Of a stretch of 64,000 nucleotides of DNA, positions 36,481 to 50,528 are shown piece by piece. The DNA comes from Sipunculus nudus (Eukaryota > Annelida > Sipuncula > Golfingiida > Sipunculidae), in contig CM049306.1 of the NCBI GenBank assembly GCA_026874595.1, positions 93,859,642 through 93,923,641 on the forward strand, in the 5' to 3' direction. The notes beneath the pieces are model-generated. The model did no database searches. It worked only from the letters and a program-made list of their open reading frames with translations, and was not told the DNA's origin. Each line of letters starts with the position of its first letter. Position 1 is the first letter of the stretch. The translations under genes were made by a program, and so were the position numbers.

Positions 36481-39400
36481 TAAATCAAAGATCCATAAAC
36501 ATTTGACGTGCATTTTCAAAAGCGAAGAACAAATTAATTAACGTTGTAAAGTAAGAAAGTAGGTGCCTGACACCCGTTAAATTATTTTCAGCTGTTTCAT
36601 CCAGCTTTCTCCATTACCTGCTGCACGTTACAGCCTCGTCGTATGTATGATTGTGTCTTCGGAGTAATAAAGGTCCGCACCTGTATGAACCCCACAGCAC
36701 CGGTTTAATATATTATCCAAAAGCAAAGTGCACTCGGTGGCACTTGAGACCCACCTTAGGAAGGCGAGTGGCCCCTCGTGTGAAGTTCCAGGTCATCACC
36801 GGGCCCCGGATGATTGAACAAGTGACGCGTGATTAGTTTGCCCAGTGTCCTCCAGGGGTTAATTGGCTGTGGTCGCTTTTAGTGATTTGCTGACCTTCAA
36901 ATTCCCTCAGAACCAATAACGTCAGTGGTGATTGATAGAGACAGGTTTAGGTTTTCAAGCTTGAAGCGTTAAGAGCTTAATGTAAGAGAACATTCTGTAT
37001 TCCGTGAACACTCAAGACTAGGGCACCGGGTAGCAAAATCTTTACTCTGACACTCCATATTACCACAAGCATGATCCGACTCGGACTCGAGTACTCGTTT
37101 CCATGCCTACGACCTGCGTTCTCAGGGAATTACAAGATCTTTTCTCTGTGATTGCATATGTAAAGCTCGCATAAGAGAAGAACATTAATTTACATTTGAT
37201 CATTTAAAAATTAACATTTAAATTTTACATTAATCTGAAATGCATGTTAAGGTGTACTGTGAAGAACTCTTTATTTATATTGGTAAATATCAAATGAAAT
37301 TTATAAGCTTAAATATTAACACCACAAAACGATGAAGGAATAAAACAAAAATAAATTATTATTAAATTTAACTTTCAGTATTTTGCATTTGCAAATGAAA
37401 ATATGAAAAATATCGAAATGAAATCTACTTCACGAAATGTTTGAAACAATATATTTTAGGGACACATCCGAAAATAGGAAGACATGAGAAACCTTAAGAT
37501 GCAGAAAAATCCAAGTGAGGGAAGAAAGTATAAATAAGTAATTCAATTTTGCGAATCCTTTTTGAACATTCATGTTAATATTTAACGATATGATTATATT
37601 GACACAGGTTGTAATAAATCTTAAATTGCGGAAATAAGAATCCGTCACAGAATTAGCGTCATTCCGGCCTCCTGACATTAGAGAGTCTACGACCAGCTAT
37701 CAAAGAATGTGATGGAGTTCATTTGGCAAAACTTCTTTGACGGTAAACTTCTATTTTTGCAGGTATTATTGTTAACAGGGACTGTAGAAGATTTCTTCAG
37801 CATTTTACTCTTATTGTTACCATATCATTGGTATGCATAATAATGAAAAGACTAGTCCCAACATCACACTGGTAAATAAAATGCTTTGAGAAAGTTAGCC
37901 TGTAAGAAAAGTGGATAAGGAAGTAAATTTTCGTTCTGGGTCTCTGGTCACGTGATCATGGATTCGGTACCTACAGCAGGGGACGCGGCCTCCATTTCAG
38001 TGGGATTCGTTGTGATGAAATCATTGGACAGGGAGTTGCCATTATTTTTGTTGTTTGTGTAGATGGGGCTCCCTGTCAGTCGGCAGGTCTACCAGAGACC
38101 TTATCTCTCGGCTGATGTATCTTTGTTGGGTACAAGTTGAGTCCTCCCCAGACGCTGATCTCCACAGAACTGACATGTCACCCTCACGACGCTCAGACCA
38201 TCCTACCTGCATGGTCATTTCATTACACGTAAAAGGACGTATGCATAACAGGGACGGATATTGGATTTAAGGAAAGGCAGGCACTGGGGGTAGACCGGCG
38301 CAGTCGATGCAATAGTTAAGACTTCATTCCTCCCGCTGACAGAGCCATCATACTTAATTGAACTTGCTTTTTTGCAACGCTTAGAAGAGCTCCCTGACCG
38401 CTGAGTTACGTCTATTGGTACTTGGAATAACGTTTTATTTTACACATTTTAGCAGCAAACATAAATACTAAAACCCTGGCAGGGCTAAAGCTGAGGTGAT
38501 TAACACCCTTCAGAGGTAAACAAGTGTGTCGTGAATGCTATTAGATTTTATACAAAACTCTTGTGTGCAGAAGTACAGGCAAGAACACGGAAAATGAAGA
38601 CGCAAAATCGCAAAATCCAGCGCTGCTTTTCCTGTATTAGACGTGTGTTATTCAGTTTCCCGGATTTGTTTCCGGTAGAAAAAAGAGGATGGGGCGCACC
38701 CTCGGTTCTCTCAAAGTGCACCCCCGGCACATTTCACAATCTGTCTTGTATCAGTTCTGTCGCTCATAACACAGTTTCTACGAAATATTACTAAGCCTAA
38801 TAATGATCGTAATCTTAATCGTCACAATCCTAATCGTGACATTATTACCACGATTATCACTACCTCCCCTATTTTAGAGAGCTGATGGCAGGGGATGATG
38901 ACGCCCCAAGACAGGCCGCGGCACATTTAGGATAAACGTGAATATGTCTTTTAGATCCACCAGGTGGTGCTAAGTGTTTATACCAGGCTTTGCTTGTCCA
39001 AGTTTAATCAGTTAGCGTAGGGTGACGATATATAATACATGGAATAAGGCTGCTCTGAAGTATTTACAGGGGCTGCATCATACCGGGAATCTGCCTATGA
39101 AAAAAATCTATCTGTATAAAACAGAATTAGAAATTATACGGAATACATCTTTTATAACAGCAACTATGAAATATTATCTATGGTTAAATAGAAATTTTCT
39201 TATAGTCTGTTCCAATACCCCTATCCACAAGAATTTTGTTGCGAAAATCTCCAGGAATCCAAACTTGCTAAAAGAAGTTTTATCGTTCTTTGACTTGCAA
39301 AAATAATCTTGAAAAAAAACAGGTGGACAGGGGAGGTGGGGAGGACCATGGTAGAGTGACACATTGTTGTCATCAATGTGTAGACAAGAGAAATATGAAG

Positions 39401-40170
39401 AAGGACAGGTGTTAACGTGACAGAGGGAGAAAACAGAAGCCAGTCATAAAGTATGAACTGTTAAGAAATATGTTTAGGATGCATGAAATGTATTGAAACC
39501 CTTAAACATGTCTAAATGTAATGATTATTTGATGTTTTTTAACCATTCTGAGCAAATTAGATTCAGTGACAAAGGACAATGTACGCATCACATACATAAA
39601 TAATTTTAGGAAGCAAAGTTAAATAAAACTGAGCTCATCAGATATATAGAAATAGACAGACGGACAATAGTGTATGCGATGCTATTATCCTGCGGCTCGG
39701 TATTTCCACAGATCTTTTTTTAGCAGCGTTGATAGCGTAGCCCCTGAGAAGACAGGCGTTCTCCTCTGTGTCCGGCACGGGCTGCACCAGGAGACAGACG
39801 GATCATTAAATCTATCTCCTGTCGTGAATGAAAATTTGCTGAGGTTGCATTTCATGTCAGGTTCCGTAAAAGCAGATTTATACATGTAACCTTCAATTTT
39901 GACCTTGATAGACTGAGCAGTCGAGCCTATCCCACCACGATATATAACATCAACCTTTCCAGATTATCTCCAGGAATTTTACCTCCCTGCCAGCGTGGTC
40001 TACAGAGATTTGCACCACGTGATCTATGCATCTCTGTCAGGAAAACAATGCCCTAGGCACCTGAGATGGTGAATTCTACATTACAGCCTAGTGAGGACAA
40101 AGTCTTGTGAATGGAGCATTTTATAACCATTACATTATAAAAGCTGCACTGTTGACGCACACAAGCAGTG
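36481..40170. other. No gene seen
   Basis: Unique-looking, mixed-composition sequence. A GGACTCGAGTA motif at 37083-37093 also occurs at 2637-2647 and may mark an old repeat end. No exon could be supported. Confidence 0.4.
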
Positions 40171-40306
40171 TTTAAAGCCAGCTATTCACCTATCTTTTTG
40201 TACTGTTTATACGATTTCTTGCATACTTTGCGTACATATTAATGAACTGTTCGCAATATCTGTACATAAAAGTTCATATGACGCCCCTTATTGATGTACG
40301 ATCTTG
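40171..40306 (+). repeat. SINE-like interspersed repeat, copy 1
   Basis: Shares TTTAAAGCCAGC.ATTCACC, GCATACTTTGCGTACATATTAATGAACTGTT and GACGCCCCTTATTGATG with the copies at 48042 and 58481. No polymerase III boxes or tail could be confirmed, so the class is open. Confidence 0.5.
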
Positions 40307-43300
40307 CTTATGTACTACGCTCCCGAGGCAGCGGAAATCGTGCGCTTCTAAAGAAGCTACTGATTTTCCCACTGATTGCTTTGACCGTTTATGATGCATT
40401 TAAACACCAGGTGGTGCACATGGGCCTGTCTGTTTAAAATACTGCTGATGTGAATATCAGCCAACCAAATGCAAATCAACAAACACTCAACAGGCATCAG
40501 GCTCCGCCCAGAAACCCAATGTGGGGCAATTCTCTCTGAGCCTGTGGCCTGTTCAAACGGTCGCCGGGGCGATGAGCTGTCACTCAAAACGAAATGAACA
40601 ACATTGGCTTCGTGTATTCCTCGCTTGGCTGGTAAACCGTTTTGCTTCGAGCACAGGGTCTCATCTGATTGGACCAAAATACAGTGCTCCCCTCTGGTGT
40701 AGATATTCAGGATACAAGGTCATAACAAACAGCGCTTTCGATATAGGTAGTCGGCCTATGGGTAAAGCGCTGTGTAAAGAGCGTACTTATACTACTAGCT
40801 AGAAGTAAACACGGTACATACCCAGTGTTGACAAACAGAGAAACTACGTAACCTTTGCAAAACTTTGGTTCGTCCGACTTTCCGCCAGATGCCCTCCTTA
40901 TATGTGTTTTGGTTATTTTGGCGCCCCCAACATGTTGTTAACACGTGACTTTAAACAAAGCGAACAGCCTATGTATGGTCTGATCGAGGATTTACTTACG
41001 AGGATTATGTTTATGTAGAATTCAGATATCGGTTTAGGACCCTTTAATACCAGTATAAGAGCTTCGTCTCGCATTACATTAGGTCGATTCTCGTGAATAG
41101 GGATAGGTTATATGTTTCTGGTTTTTGTGCTTGGATTGGGAAATTTAGAGCCGGATATCGTCATGTTTGAATAACCCAAGCGAGACGATTGTGAACAAGT
41201 GGACCGGAGATCATTGACCGCCTTTTAGTTCAACGGTCCCTGAGATTTTAATCAATTCAAACAGCACATAGAGATCGCATACCTCCGCTTCTATCGATAT
41301 ATCAATACCAACACGTTTGGTCACCTTCAAAATGTTTCATATTCTTGAGAGTGCCAATATAATACTACTTTATGCTGTTACTAGATGTCACCCCCCGCAC
41401 TCCAGCATACACATGTACAGATAGATTCCGCGTTCGCATGGAGAAACGAAGCAATTCTTCTCTGTGCAAAGACCCACAAACATCTACGTATTTTTTCCTT
41501 TACAAACAAACAGTCACACACGAATATACACAAACATACAAACGGCCTTACAGATAGACAGAAAGTCACACAGAGGGAAGATTTTTATATAGTGTTTAAA
41601 GTTTCAGTGACGATATTCATTGATTCGTTTGATTCACATATATAAACCCAGATTAATTCCTGTGACAAAAATACACAATTTATCACCTTCAAGTCCATTT
41701 TATTTACCTGTAGCGAACATTTTCTATATCATTGACGTAAAGCCAGAAAGTGAACCTGCTTCATACATGTTAGATTCATCATAACCTGCTGAGCTGTTAC
41801 ATTTTTTTTGCGTGTATCGCTCCTTTTGACACTAATTTACCGCTGTAGGGCCTCAGTGAGTAAAAAGAAACGACCCAATGTCGCCGTCTGATGTAACTAT
41901 TCATCCATCGTCGTCATCTGTACAAGGGTATCACTCACAGACCTCAGACACTTATCAGACAACAGTTATTAAACTTGGACTGGATTCTGGGGTGGTTAAG
42001 GCTTATAATCGGAAATGAAGATTCATCTTCCGGTAAACTTGCACTTTGTTCTTTTTGGGGAAACGTCTCATGATTAAGTTTGCAAAATAATCCTGTTGAG
42101 AATTCTACGGCAGAATCCAAAGGTGCGAAATCTAGGGCTTGATTTAGAGCACCCCCCCCCCCCCCCCCCCCCGAAAAAAGCAAAACTCCTGGAAAAGAAC
42201 AATATGAGATTCACTGCACTCTAACAGCAAACTAGCGACACCTACCGATCATAGGTAAAGATCATATTTAGACTTAATCTTTAATGTTTAAAGTAATTAG
42301 TTACCTATATATCTTAAAAGACGAGCTCTTCTAATGGATATAGAGACTCATGTCCCGGTATCTAATTTTTAACTTTTACATTTAATACACTCAGGGACAA
42401 AAAAATATGAAGATAAGTCAAGCACTCGCCATGCACATGCCTTTTGTACAACTGCATTGGCCATATAATGATAACAAATTGAATTCAGCGATTAATGTGT
42501 TTTTATTAGACTGACTTGCACCAGATTTTGTAATCTTGGTCAGAACGAGAAAACGACTGCCTACTTAGGATTAAATCGTCCCTGAATTAACTGACAATCG
42601 TTCTATATATTAAGGGCAGCCTACGACATGTACCCGGCAGATTTATAGAGACTCAGCCAGACTTTGCGGCCGTAAATAATATGTCAGGCCTATATAAATC
42701 TTTAACGAAGGGAGCCGTCAGGCCCAGGTATGGCGGTAAGTTACATTTCCCCCCTTTTTTCCTCTGGAGACGTGATTAGCGTCAATTGACCCATTAGTAT
42801 CCTTCGATTGTTTTTTTTTTCTTTTATTATATTATATATCTGTACTAACATGTATTTTTATATCCTCCAGATTCTGATCTTTCTGTGTACGTATAAAATA
42901 TTATGAAAATATATGTCACGATTAAACGATCACTGTGTAGCAATATATGAACTAATTAATAAAATTATACACTATTATGCAATTAATTATTGAATAATGT
43001 ATCGAGTATGACCATAAACTATATACTCTTCAGAGAACGCATATTCAGAGACCCCCAACCAGATTCGACCATAGCTGAAACCACTGTTTCCAAAGTTAAT
43101 AAAATATATACCGTAACTGACGTAATAAGCACCCAATGGAATTTTTTTTTTTAAATCTTTGAGCAGACGAAAGGTATGAGCTATTCTCGCCTAATAGCAG
43201 TACTTACGGTCACCATTTTTTGCCACCTCGCTTGATGATTTTGATGGCGTGAAATGATGTCAGGGTGTCTCAATCCCATAAATATAAGCTTAGGAAGGGA

Positions 43301-43610
43301 ATTTTCCCTAAAGTAGCGACGAAAAGTTTCCCCAGAATTCTTCAAAAAGGTCATTTCTTAGCCTAGACCAGCACGGGGTGGGGGAGGCGTTTTTGGGGTA
43401 CAAGAATTTTTTTTTTATAAAATTCGATTTTCAGAGTGTCCAGGGCACTCATTACGTCAATAACGGTGTGTATATTCTTCTGCTTTTAGAGGCAAACAAG
43501 TGAAAAAGAGAGGGGAGAAATTGGTTAAATCCACATCCTGAGCGGAAAGTTGGATTCTGTTACTTCTTTGTTGGCCAATGATTCGCCTTCCCCAATATTT
43601 CATCTAAATA
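40307..43610. other. No gene seen; C21 run at 42152-42172
   Basis: Unassigned sequence apart from a long homopolymer. No supportable exon on either strand. Confidence 0.4.
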
Positions 43611-43787
43611 CAGTGGAACCCCACAATTGCGACCACCTTGGAGACTGACCAAAGTGGTCGTAATTTGGGGGTGGTCGTATTTGTGAGACTCTTAATTACC
43701 TGGATCATATATTTGGGACCAAGAAAAGTGGTCGTATTTGTGGGGGTGGTCGCAATTTCGGGATGGTCGCAAGTTGGGGTTCCACTG
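43611..43787. mobile_element. pogo-like MITE, second family
   Basis: Starts CAGTGGAACCCCACAATTGC and ends with inverted AAGTTGGGGTTCCACTG. TA precedes it; TG follows, a likely decayed TA. Internal GTGGTCGTATTTGTG is repeated. 177 bases, non-coding. Confidence 0.7.
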
Positions 43788-43934
43788 TGCTGGCATAATA
43801 TCTGGAGTGATTGTGTGGAAGAAAAAAGAGACACATACACAGACACACATGTACATACATACAGGCCGGCTGAACACAAAATCCCTGCCGCCTTCACACC
43901 GTTTCATTTTCCTTCTTGGGCGCTGATATTGACT

Positions 43935-44700
43935 ACTGGAGGAACGGACCGGACTACTTAGACCGGTCTGGTCCACAATTTTTAGCTGGACCGGACCTCT
44001 AACACAAAATACCGGACCGCGTATTCCTGACCGGTCGGGACCGCTCTACCTTACATCACGTTTAAGGTTAATGATAAATAGATACATAAAATAGATATAC
44101 TTAATAATAGGTGTATTATGTATTTCCGAAACACGACCCACATAAAGCCCTTTTTGCAAAATCAGCCTGCCCCCATATTTTGACCACTGTTTCAGCCCGC
44201 ACCGGCCCCGCAGTTTTCTTTTCTTACAATACCTTCCCCAGGAGACGAGGAATATAACAGATAGTTGAATGATGTTTCGAATTCTCAGTTAGCATATTAT
44301 ATACAGACATGCATAATATGGCACAAGCGTTAATTACTCTCAATTAATGATCGAATTCGAATTTTAAAAAAATCAAACACAAGTCCTGCGAGTCATATTG
44401 TTGGTTATTACATGTTACTATGATCATTAATATTTTTGCACGGTCCGCTGTGTGCTTGATTATTGGTTGTGTTTAATATTTCAACCAGTTTCATGAAAAG
44501 ATTATGTAGATTAAAAGAACATTTAGAAAAACTGGCAAGATAAATAATAATAAAACAATAATTTTAATTTCTTATAATTATTACTTAAAATGACGCGGAC
44601 CGCTTGGACCGGTCAATCGACTTGACCGGACCGCTTACAGCTGGACCGGACTATCGTGTTGGACCGGAAAACCGGGTGATGGTCCGGTGAGGTCTGCACT
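43935..44700. mobile_element. GGACCG-rich transposon-like element
   Basis: Two blocks dense in GGACCG/CGGTCC (43937-44045 and 44593-44690; over ten hits) flank an AT-rich interior of about 540 bases. The interior contains CAGCCCGCACCGGCCCCGC (44192-44210), also present at 7750-7900. Repeated subterminal hexamers resemble the transposase-binding arrays of hAT elements. TIRs and target duplication were not resolved. Confidence 0.5.
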
Positions 44701-47480
44701 TCTATTGAGTACCAATAAAATCAGGTTATGGACTAATCGATGTGGGATACTTTTTTCTTGTGATCCCCCTGGAATGAATCAGGGGAGCTGTGGCTGTCGG
44801 GCATACATATTTAACTAAAATGGTATTCCAGTGTCTCTGTATAGATTGAATGGGAAATGCTACATGCCATGGCACCATCTTTTATATAGTTGTGTAGCAT
44901 TAATGTTCGCACACTGGTTTGTAAACTGTGTGTTACACTGTTTCCTTATGTGGTTTCCCTAGAGGTGCGCCACAGAAATCTTAAATACGAATTTTGTGAC
45001 TCTCGTGCGTCGGAGACTAATTCTAACCCCTTCTCCTCCGGGGTAACGCTAATCAACAGGAGGTCCGCCGCTACAGGTAAAAAGTACGTCACATCGGGTA
45101 TATTCGTACTTCGGAACAGGATTCACAGACGCAATGGCGGATGTTAAAAAGAGCAGCACAAAAAAGTGTATAATGTCATAAGCTGAATTGTTTAAAACCG
45201 ATAAGCTTCAGCACACAGGCGAAAATTAATCCTTAAGTAAACATGCACCTTTGTTGTAAGGGGTTAACATCATATTCTTGTTAAGTGTTTCTCATCAGAG
45301 GTTGGTCATCATTTTGTGTACAGTAGATGTATTTGATTAAACACAGACACACAGCATCAATGGGATAATCTATCTATCACTAGAAGTGATATTGTTGTAA
45401 CGACATAACGTGGTTTGTATAACGCTAACAAACACAACATTGTTCCTGAGAAAATGTTAGCACAACACGCCACCGTCAGTCATTAAGTGATAGTCTCATT
45501 ATTTATTGCTGAGCGTCCTCTGAACAGACGACTCCAGACAAGATACACATCATTAACGACGTACACCCCGGTTAATGAAACACAAGGGACCCGCCATTTT
45601 TAACTGCTGGTGGAATAATTAATACGGGCGGGATGGGATAAGCGGTTCATGGCCGGGAAAATACAATGTTATAAATATTTCACTTCAGAGGTGTTAATCA
45701 CCCTGCATTATGTAACATTAATTATCAATGGAATGAACAATTCGCGTCTCTGCATTGTCATGTTCATCTTTTTAGTGATTATGCTACTTGTGCAGATGTT
45801 AATCAATGTACGTCTGAACATTAATTTCACCTTGTGCACGAGAAAAGGTAATTTATAAAAAAAAGGAATTTCGATTGAAAACCCTACTAGAATTACCAAT
45901 CTAACTGGAAAAATTTCAGCTGACATTTAAAAATCATCAGATTACTACATAAAGATTACTCCTGATAGAATTTTCACGACCAACATGTATTGAAATAAAC
46001 AATAAATAAAATAAAACTTTGTCACGTTGTTATATTCATTTTCATTCGACAACCAGTTCCAAAACATAATTTTTGATTTTCAATACATCGTTATATATAC
46101 TTGATTCTACCCTAAAAATGTAATTTATACCTAAAACCAGCGAGGGATAAACATCAACATATCAAAACTTATAGGAAACACATATTTTAAAGCTACTTCC
46201 CAATATCTGAAACTATAAAAGTAATGTGTCCACCCTGCCGTTTGATGCAGGATTGTTTAACATATAAACAGACCGCATGTAAATAACATCTAACTATAGT
46301 CTTCCCCCTCCCCATAAAACGTCAAGGGACATGGATTTGCTAATTACTGTGGTATCTAGCTGTCACGTGATGATGTACACCCGGGCCCGGTCGTTAGGCC
46401 GTCTGTGGAATTCCGGAGTAAGATGGTCTTGCCAGTTTTGTGTTCCTGGCCATCTGTCTCACGTGCACGTACACGGCACACGAATTCTAAATGTACAAGC
46501 AAAATGGCAGTACATGTATTCACAGGATGCCTTGTCCAGCTAATGTATACATTGTCACACAGAATCAATATATGATATTAGATTGTATTTTCTTTCTTTT
46601 TATTTGAATAGTCTTGAAGAATTATTTTTGCCTATTTCTTGCTTGTGAACAATGATACTTAATCAGCTGTTGTGAACAATGATATTTTATGTTTTATTTT
46701 TAAGTGTAACCGAGACTAGCCTGGGGCAAAATGGACAGGAGCATGACACCCTTGGATTCAAATGGTATGAATTTCTAATGACAGAAATAACAATTGAATA
46801 ATATAGTAGTTCAGCCAGGTAAAGTAGTGATAATGTAACATCATAAACACATTCGGATATCAGAGTAGCCTGATTTGTAAAGCATCTACCCACTTTTCAC
46901 ATAACTGGCTTAAAGTACTGCATGGCCAAAGTAAGTCTTATTGTAACGACCTTTATGAATTGCCAGTTGAAAAGCTTAACGAAACGAAACTGCCTGGAGG
47001 AAAAAAACCAGAACAAGACAAAAGATATCGGTTTTAACTAGGCTTTTGTTTGTTTGGAGGGGTGGATCTGGCAGCTTTCCTTCCTTTATGAGATTTCCGT
47101 TATTTATTCCCCGGACCTGAAAGTTAAATGGAATTCTTAAGAGAGCCGGAAGCCCGGGTTCACAACGAATAGAGCCTCACCAGTGTACTTTTTACTGAAC
47201 ATTAAGTGCTGCATTCTCTGAGTGGCCTTGGGGGAACAAAACCCCGTTTGAAACCCTAATCATCATAGTTGTTTTACCATTATTTCACAGCGTTACCTGT
47301 CAAATGTAATACAGGGCCATTCCAATTACGGCGAGATGGATCGCGAAATATGAACTTCTTTTGTGATATTTTAGATACCCTTATAACCACTAGAATTTAA
47401 TGAGTGTCACCTTCACCGGAATGAGACAATTAACAATTTTTGTATAACCGTGCGTGAGAACAGAATTTCTAATAGTCCCC
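44701..47480. other. No gene seen; two TAATTA sites near 45.6-45.7 kb
   Basis: Mixed sequence. 45600-45725 has TAATTA at 45617 and 45719 plus a GGGATAAGC GATA-like site near 45635, a weak hint of regulatory sequence. Confidence 0.35.
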
Positions 47481-48036
47481 TGTTAGGCATGTTGAAAGCG
47501 AGATGACACCGCTCACGTCAATGCTGATTCGGTATGAAACTAGAATGAGGTTGTTTTTGCAATGCAAAAGCAAATATATGTCTCCCCTCACTATGGGTCT
47601 TCCATCCCCAGTTTCGAGGAACAAAATATACGGACTACTTCAAAAGTCACAGCATTCACAAATAATTTCTTTTCCGGCTGATTATCCTAGAAGATTAAGG
47701 TCAATTTACTAGTTTTCGAACTCGTCAAAAACCTGGTTAAAAACTATTAGTGTTTCAAATTTAAGGAAAAATATGCAATAGCTGTGGGGTTCACAAAAAA
47801 ATTCTATTTCGGCTTATTTGACCTGAATGATGAAGGTCAAGGTCACCAATTTTCAAACTCCTTCGAGATTTAAGTATGAACAATTTCAATTTTAAACTTC
47901 ATGAAAAATGTTGAGTCGTTCAAAAGTTATAGCGTTCACAAGAAATGACACAGACGATTACGGACGGACAACGCCGACGATGACGACGACAGACCGAACA
48001 ATGTATGTCTCTCCCATTGGAGAGGAGACATCATGA
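47480..48036 (+). repeat. Repeat with GGACGGACAACGCC terminal block
   Basis: Two diverged internal units carry GGTTCACAAAAAA/GCGTTCACAAGAAAT. The end is GACGATTACGGACGGACAAC, a GACGATGACGACGAC run, then CTCTCCCATTGGAGAGGAGAC (a small hairpin, 48009-48029). Plan resembles the CGTC-led elements elsewhere, in inverted order. Confidence 0.45.
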
Positions 48037-48041
48037 ATGTA

Positions 48042-48165
48042 TTTAAAGCCAGCATTTCACCTACCTTTCCTGTAGAATTCATGTTATTTCAGGCTTACTC
48101 TGCGCACATATTAGTGAACTGTTGGTAAAACATTTTAAGAGGAGCTCCTATAACGCCTCTGTGAC
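48042..48165 (+). repeat. SINE-like interspersed repeat, copy 2
   Basis: TTTAAAGCCAGCATTTCACC, TACCTTTCCTGTAG, then CTTACTCTGCGCACATATTA and TGAACTGTT. It aligns with 40171 and 58481. Confidence 0.55.
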
Positions 48166-49959
48166 GGGTGTGCGACAGATGTGAGATGAAAACATGGGTA
48201 TAGACACAATGTTCGGCCAATTATCATGGTCAGTCTTTCAGATATTGAGGAAAGTAATCTGTTCTTCAAAGGCGGCCCTAATTTACAAAATTAAATTTAA
48301 AATTTGAAGTTAACCGTTACTATAATGGTTTTATTTGAATCTTTGACCGTAAAAACCTAGGTGTAGACACAATATTTGACACATTATCATGGTTAGTTCT
48401 TGAGATATCGAAGAAAATAGAATTTTCGTCAATGGCGGCCCCTCATTTGCATAATACAAAAGTTGCCCAAGGTCGTCGTGAGGACAACCCAACTTAAAAG
48501 TATTAGATGACCCCTGCCGTCACTAATCTATTTAAAAAAAACCTTGTACCATGGACAATTCATGGTTACTGCCAACTCGACTTAAATGCTTGTATACCAT
48601 GAATAACCACTTAGGCGTAGGGGTAACATTTAAGTACAAAAGCGGTCATATCTCTCTACAGAAATATAGTATTCCCCCCCCCCAAAAAAAAATATTAAAA
48701 CACAGCCAAGAAATCAAAAATGTATCTCAGGCTCAGCGTAACGTACAACAATATGTGCATGGGGGTAAGGAATGAGCGAGAAGTCTGTGAAGTGACCCTA
48801 TAAATACGATATTTTTTTAAAAGAAAAAAAAATCACCTGAAATCACATTTTTATCGAAAAATACATATTTAATTTGACACTTTTAAGTATCGAATGTCGT
48901 CCATCCAATAGTTCTGCTTACTTTAGTACCGTGGCTGGAACTGGTGCTAATGAAATGAAGATTTGTAATGTCATTTATGTCAAAATCTAATATTAAAAAA
49001 AAAAATCGACTCCGGGTAGAAGAAAAACGTTAATTATTCATATTTCCCATCGGTTGATTTTGGTAGACTTTAAGTCTGTCAAACTACTTACCTTACGAAA
49101 ATGCATTGTGCAAACAGAAATTCTGTTGCAATTTTTTTTAACCTTTGGTCTTTATTCTGGCAAAATCTTTTGGCCTATTTCGGATTAAAAGTCCTTTAAT
49201 TTGATAACGGACCCCTGCAAAACGGTGCGGCACTATAAACAACGTATCAAGACGGCTACAGCTTTTAAAACTACAAAAAGTGTTCTAGGAATATGTATTG
49301 TTTAGTTTTTCAGTTCCACCTTACTTTTATCTTTAATAAACTGATTTAGTATAAATACTTTCCATGAATACTTTGTATGTTACATGACAATAAAATTTAA
49401 CCATAAACGTAAAGCGAATATTTAGGCTATGTTAAAATATCAGGATCTGGCATTTTCCCTACTGAATTTTCAATTGAAAACACATCAGGTGATATATTAT
49501 ATTCATATTGTTATGATAATATAGAGCGGTACATTAACCTGTACTTGCAAACACACGCTCAGCAGCGTTGGATTCAATCATCGCATGTTGGATACCAGAA
49601 GTGAAAATTACAAGAAAGAAAGTATGCACCCGCGGTGCTTCAGGTAAAATTTACATGACACGTCACGCGCTGTGTTTCTATGGTGAAATTTGTACATGGC
49701 ACAAGCTGAGTGTCAGATGTGAAACTTACAAGGCGCGTCACGTGCCAGGTGTTCCCCGATGAAAGGCCCCTGATCCTGGGCGTTATTAGTGGAACAGGAA
49801 TTGTCTAAGATGAGAGTGTGTTGATGGATGATACAAACTAGTTCAAATCAGTAACATGTCCTGCATTTGAATCGAGGGGGTGAGAGTTTGGCAGAGGGGA
49901 GCAAGAAAGTCGGAGGATAGGAGGGCTTTTACTCTTTATAGACATATTTCATCTTACTG

Positions 49960-49998
<39 letters not shown>

Positions 49999-50001
49999 AT
50001 G

Positions 50002-50034
<33 letters not shown>

Positions 50035-50528
50035 TATTAGTATAAGTATTAGACTTAGTGAAATTCCGAAAGGACGGCGTGTACCGCATGCGACTATTGG
50101 AGGGATGGGGGGGGGGGCAATGGCCCCCCTTGGGCCCCCCCCCCCGGCTACGGCCCTGTAGCTTGGGTCCGAACACCCCCCCCCCCCCCCCTCTCAGAAA
50201 CGTCTCTTGCATCACACTCACTCGTTATTTAAATTCAGTCATTCAGGGTACTTAATGACTTTCATTAAACTTTGGGGAAAGATTGACATAGTCAATATCA
50301 CCCGATATTTTTAATGAGTTATAATGAATTATGTGGAATATATATTTAGATATGGGTTGATTAAATTTTGAGGCTGGTCTGAATGGTGTTGACGGAGTTA
50401 TATGTGTGCATCAAATACATAAATACGATGAATCCGAGCATGTTTACTGAAAGCTATCGTTCCATATATGCGTATGCAGTAGGCATGCGGTACGTAAGCG
50501 AATGCGGCTAGGAATCGAACACATTAGC
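48166..50528. other. No gene seen; (AT)n and poly-G/C stretches
   Basis: Contains an AT/GT microsatellite at 49963-50036 and G10, C10 and C18 runs between 50105 and 50192 around a GGCTACGGCCCTG segment. The apparent frames there are homopolymer translations. Confidence 0.5.

Noticed and set aside
38531-38794. 87-codon frame with a Cys/Arg-rich segment (RCFSCIRRVLF)
   Set aside because: No known domain, no splice context, and an opposite-strand frame of similar length overlaps it.
43604-43976. Overlapping frames of 94-107 codons on both strands
   Set aside because: They span the pogo-like MITE and a CA-rich stretch; opposite-strand overlap is typical of low-stop repeats.
49949-50255. Gly/Pro-rich frames on both strands
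   Set aside because: Translations of poly-G, poly-C and (AT)n tracts.
50500-50525. GGAATCGAACAC, resembling an inverted tRNA T-loop
   Set aside because: The flanking bases do not form a T stem or an acceptor stem, and no anticodon arm was found.
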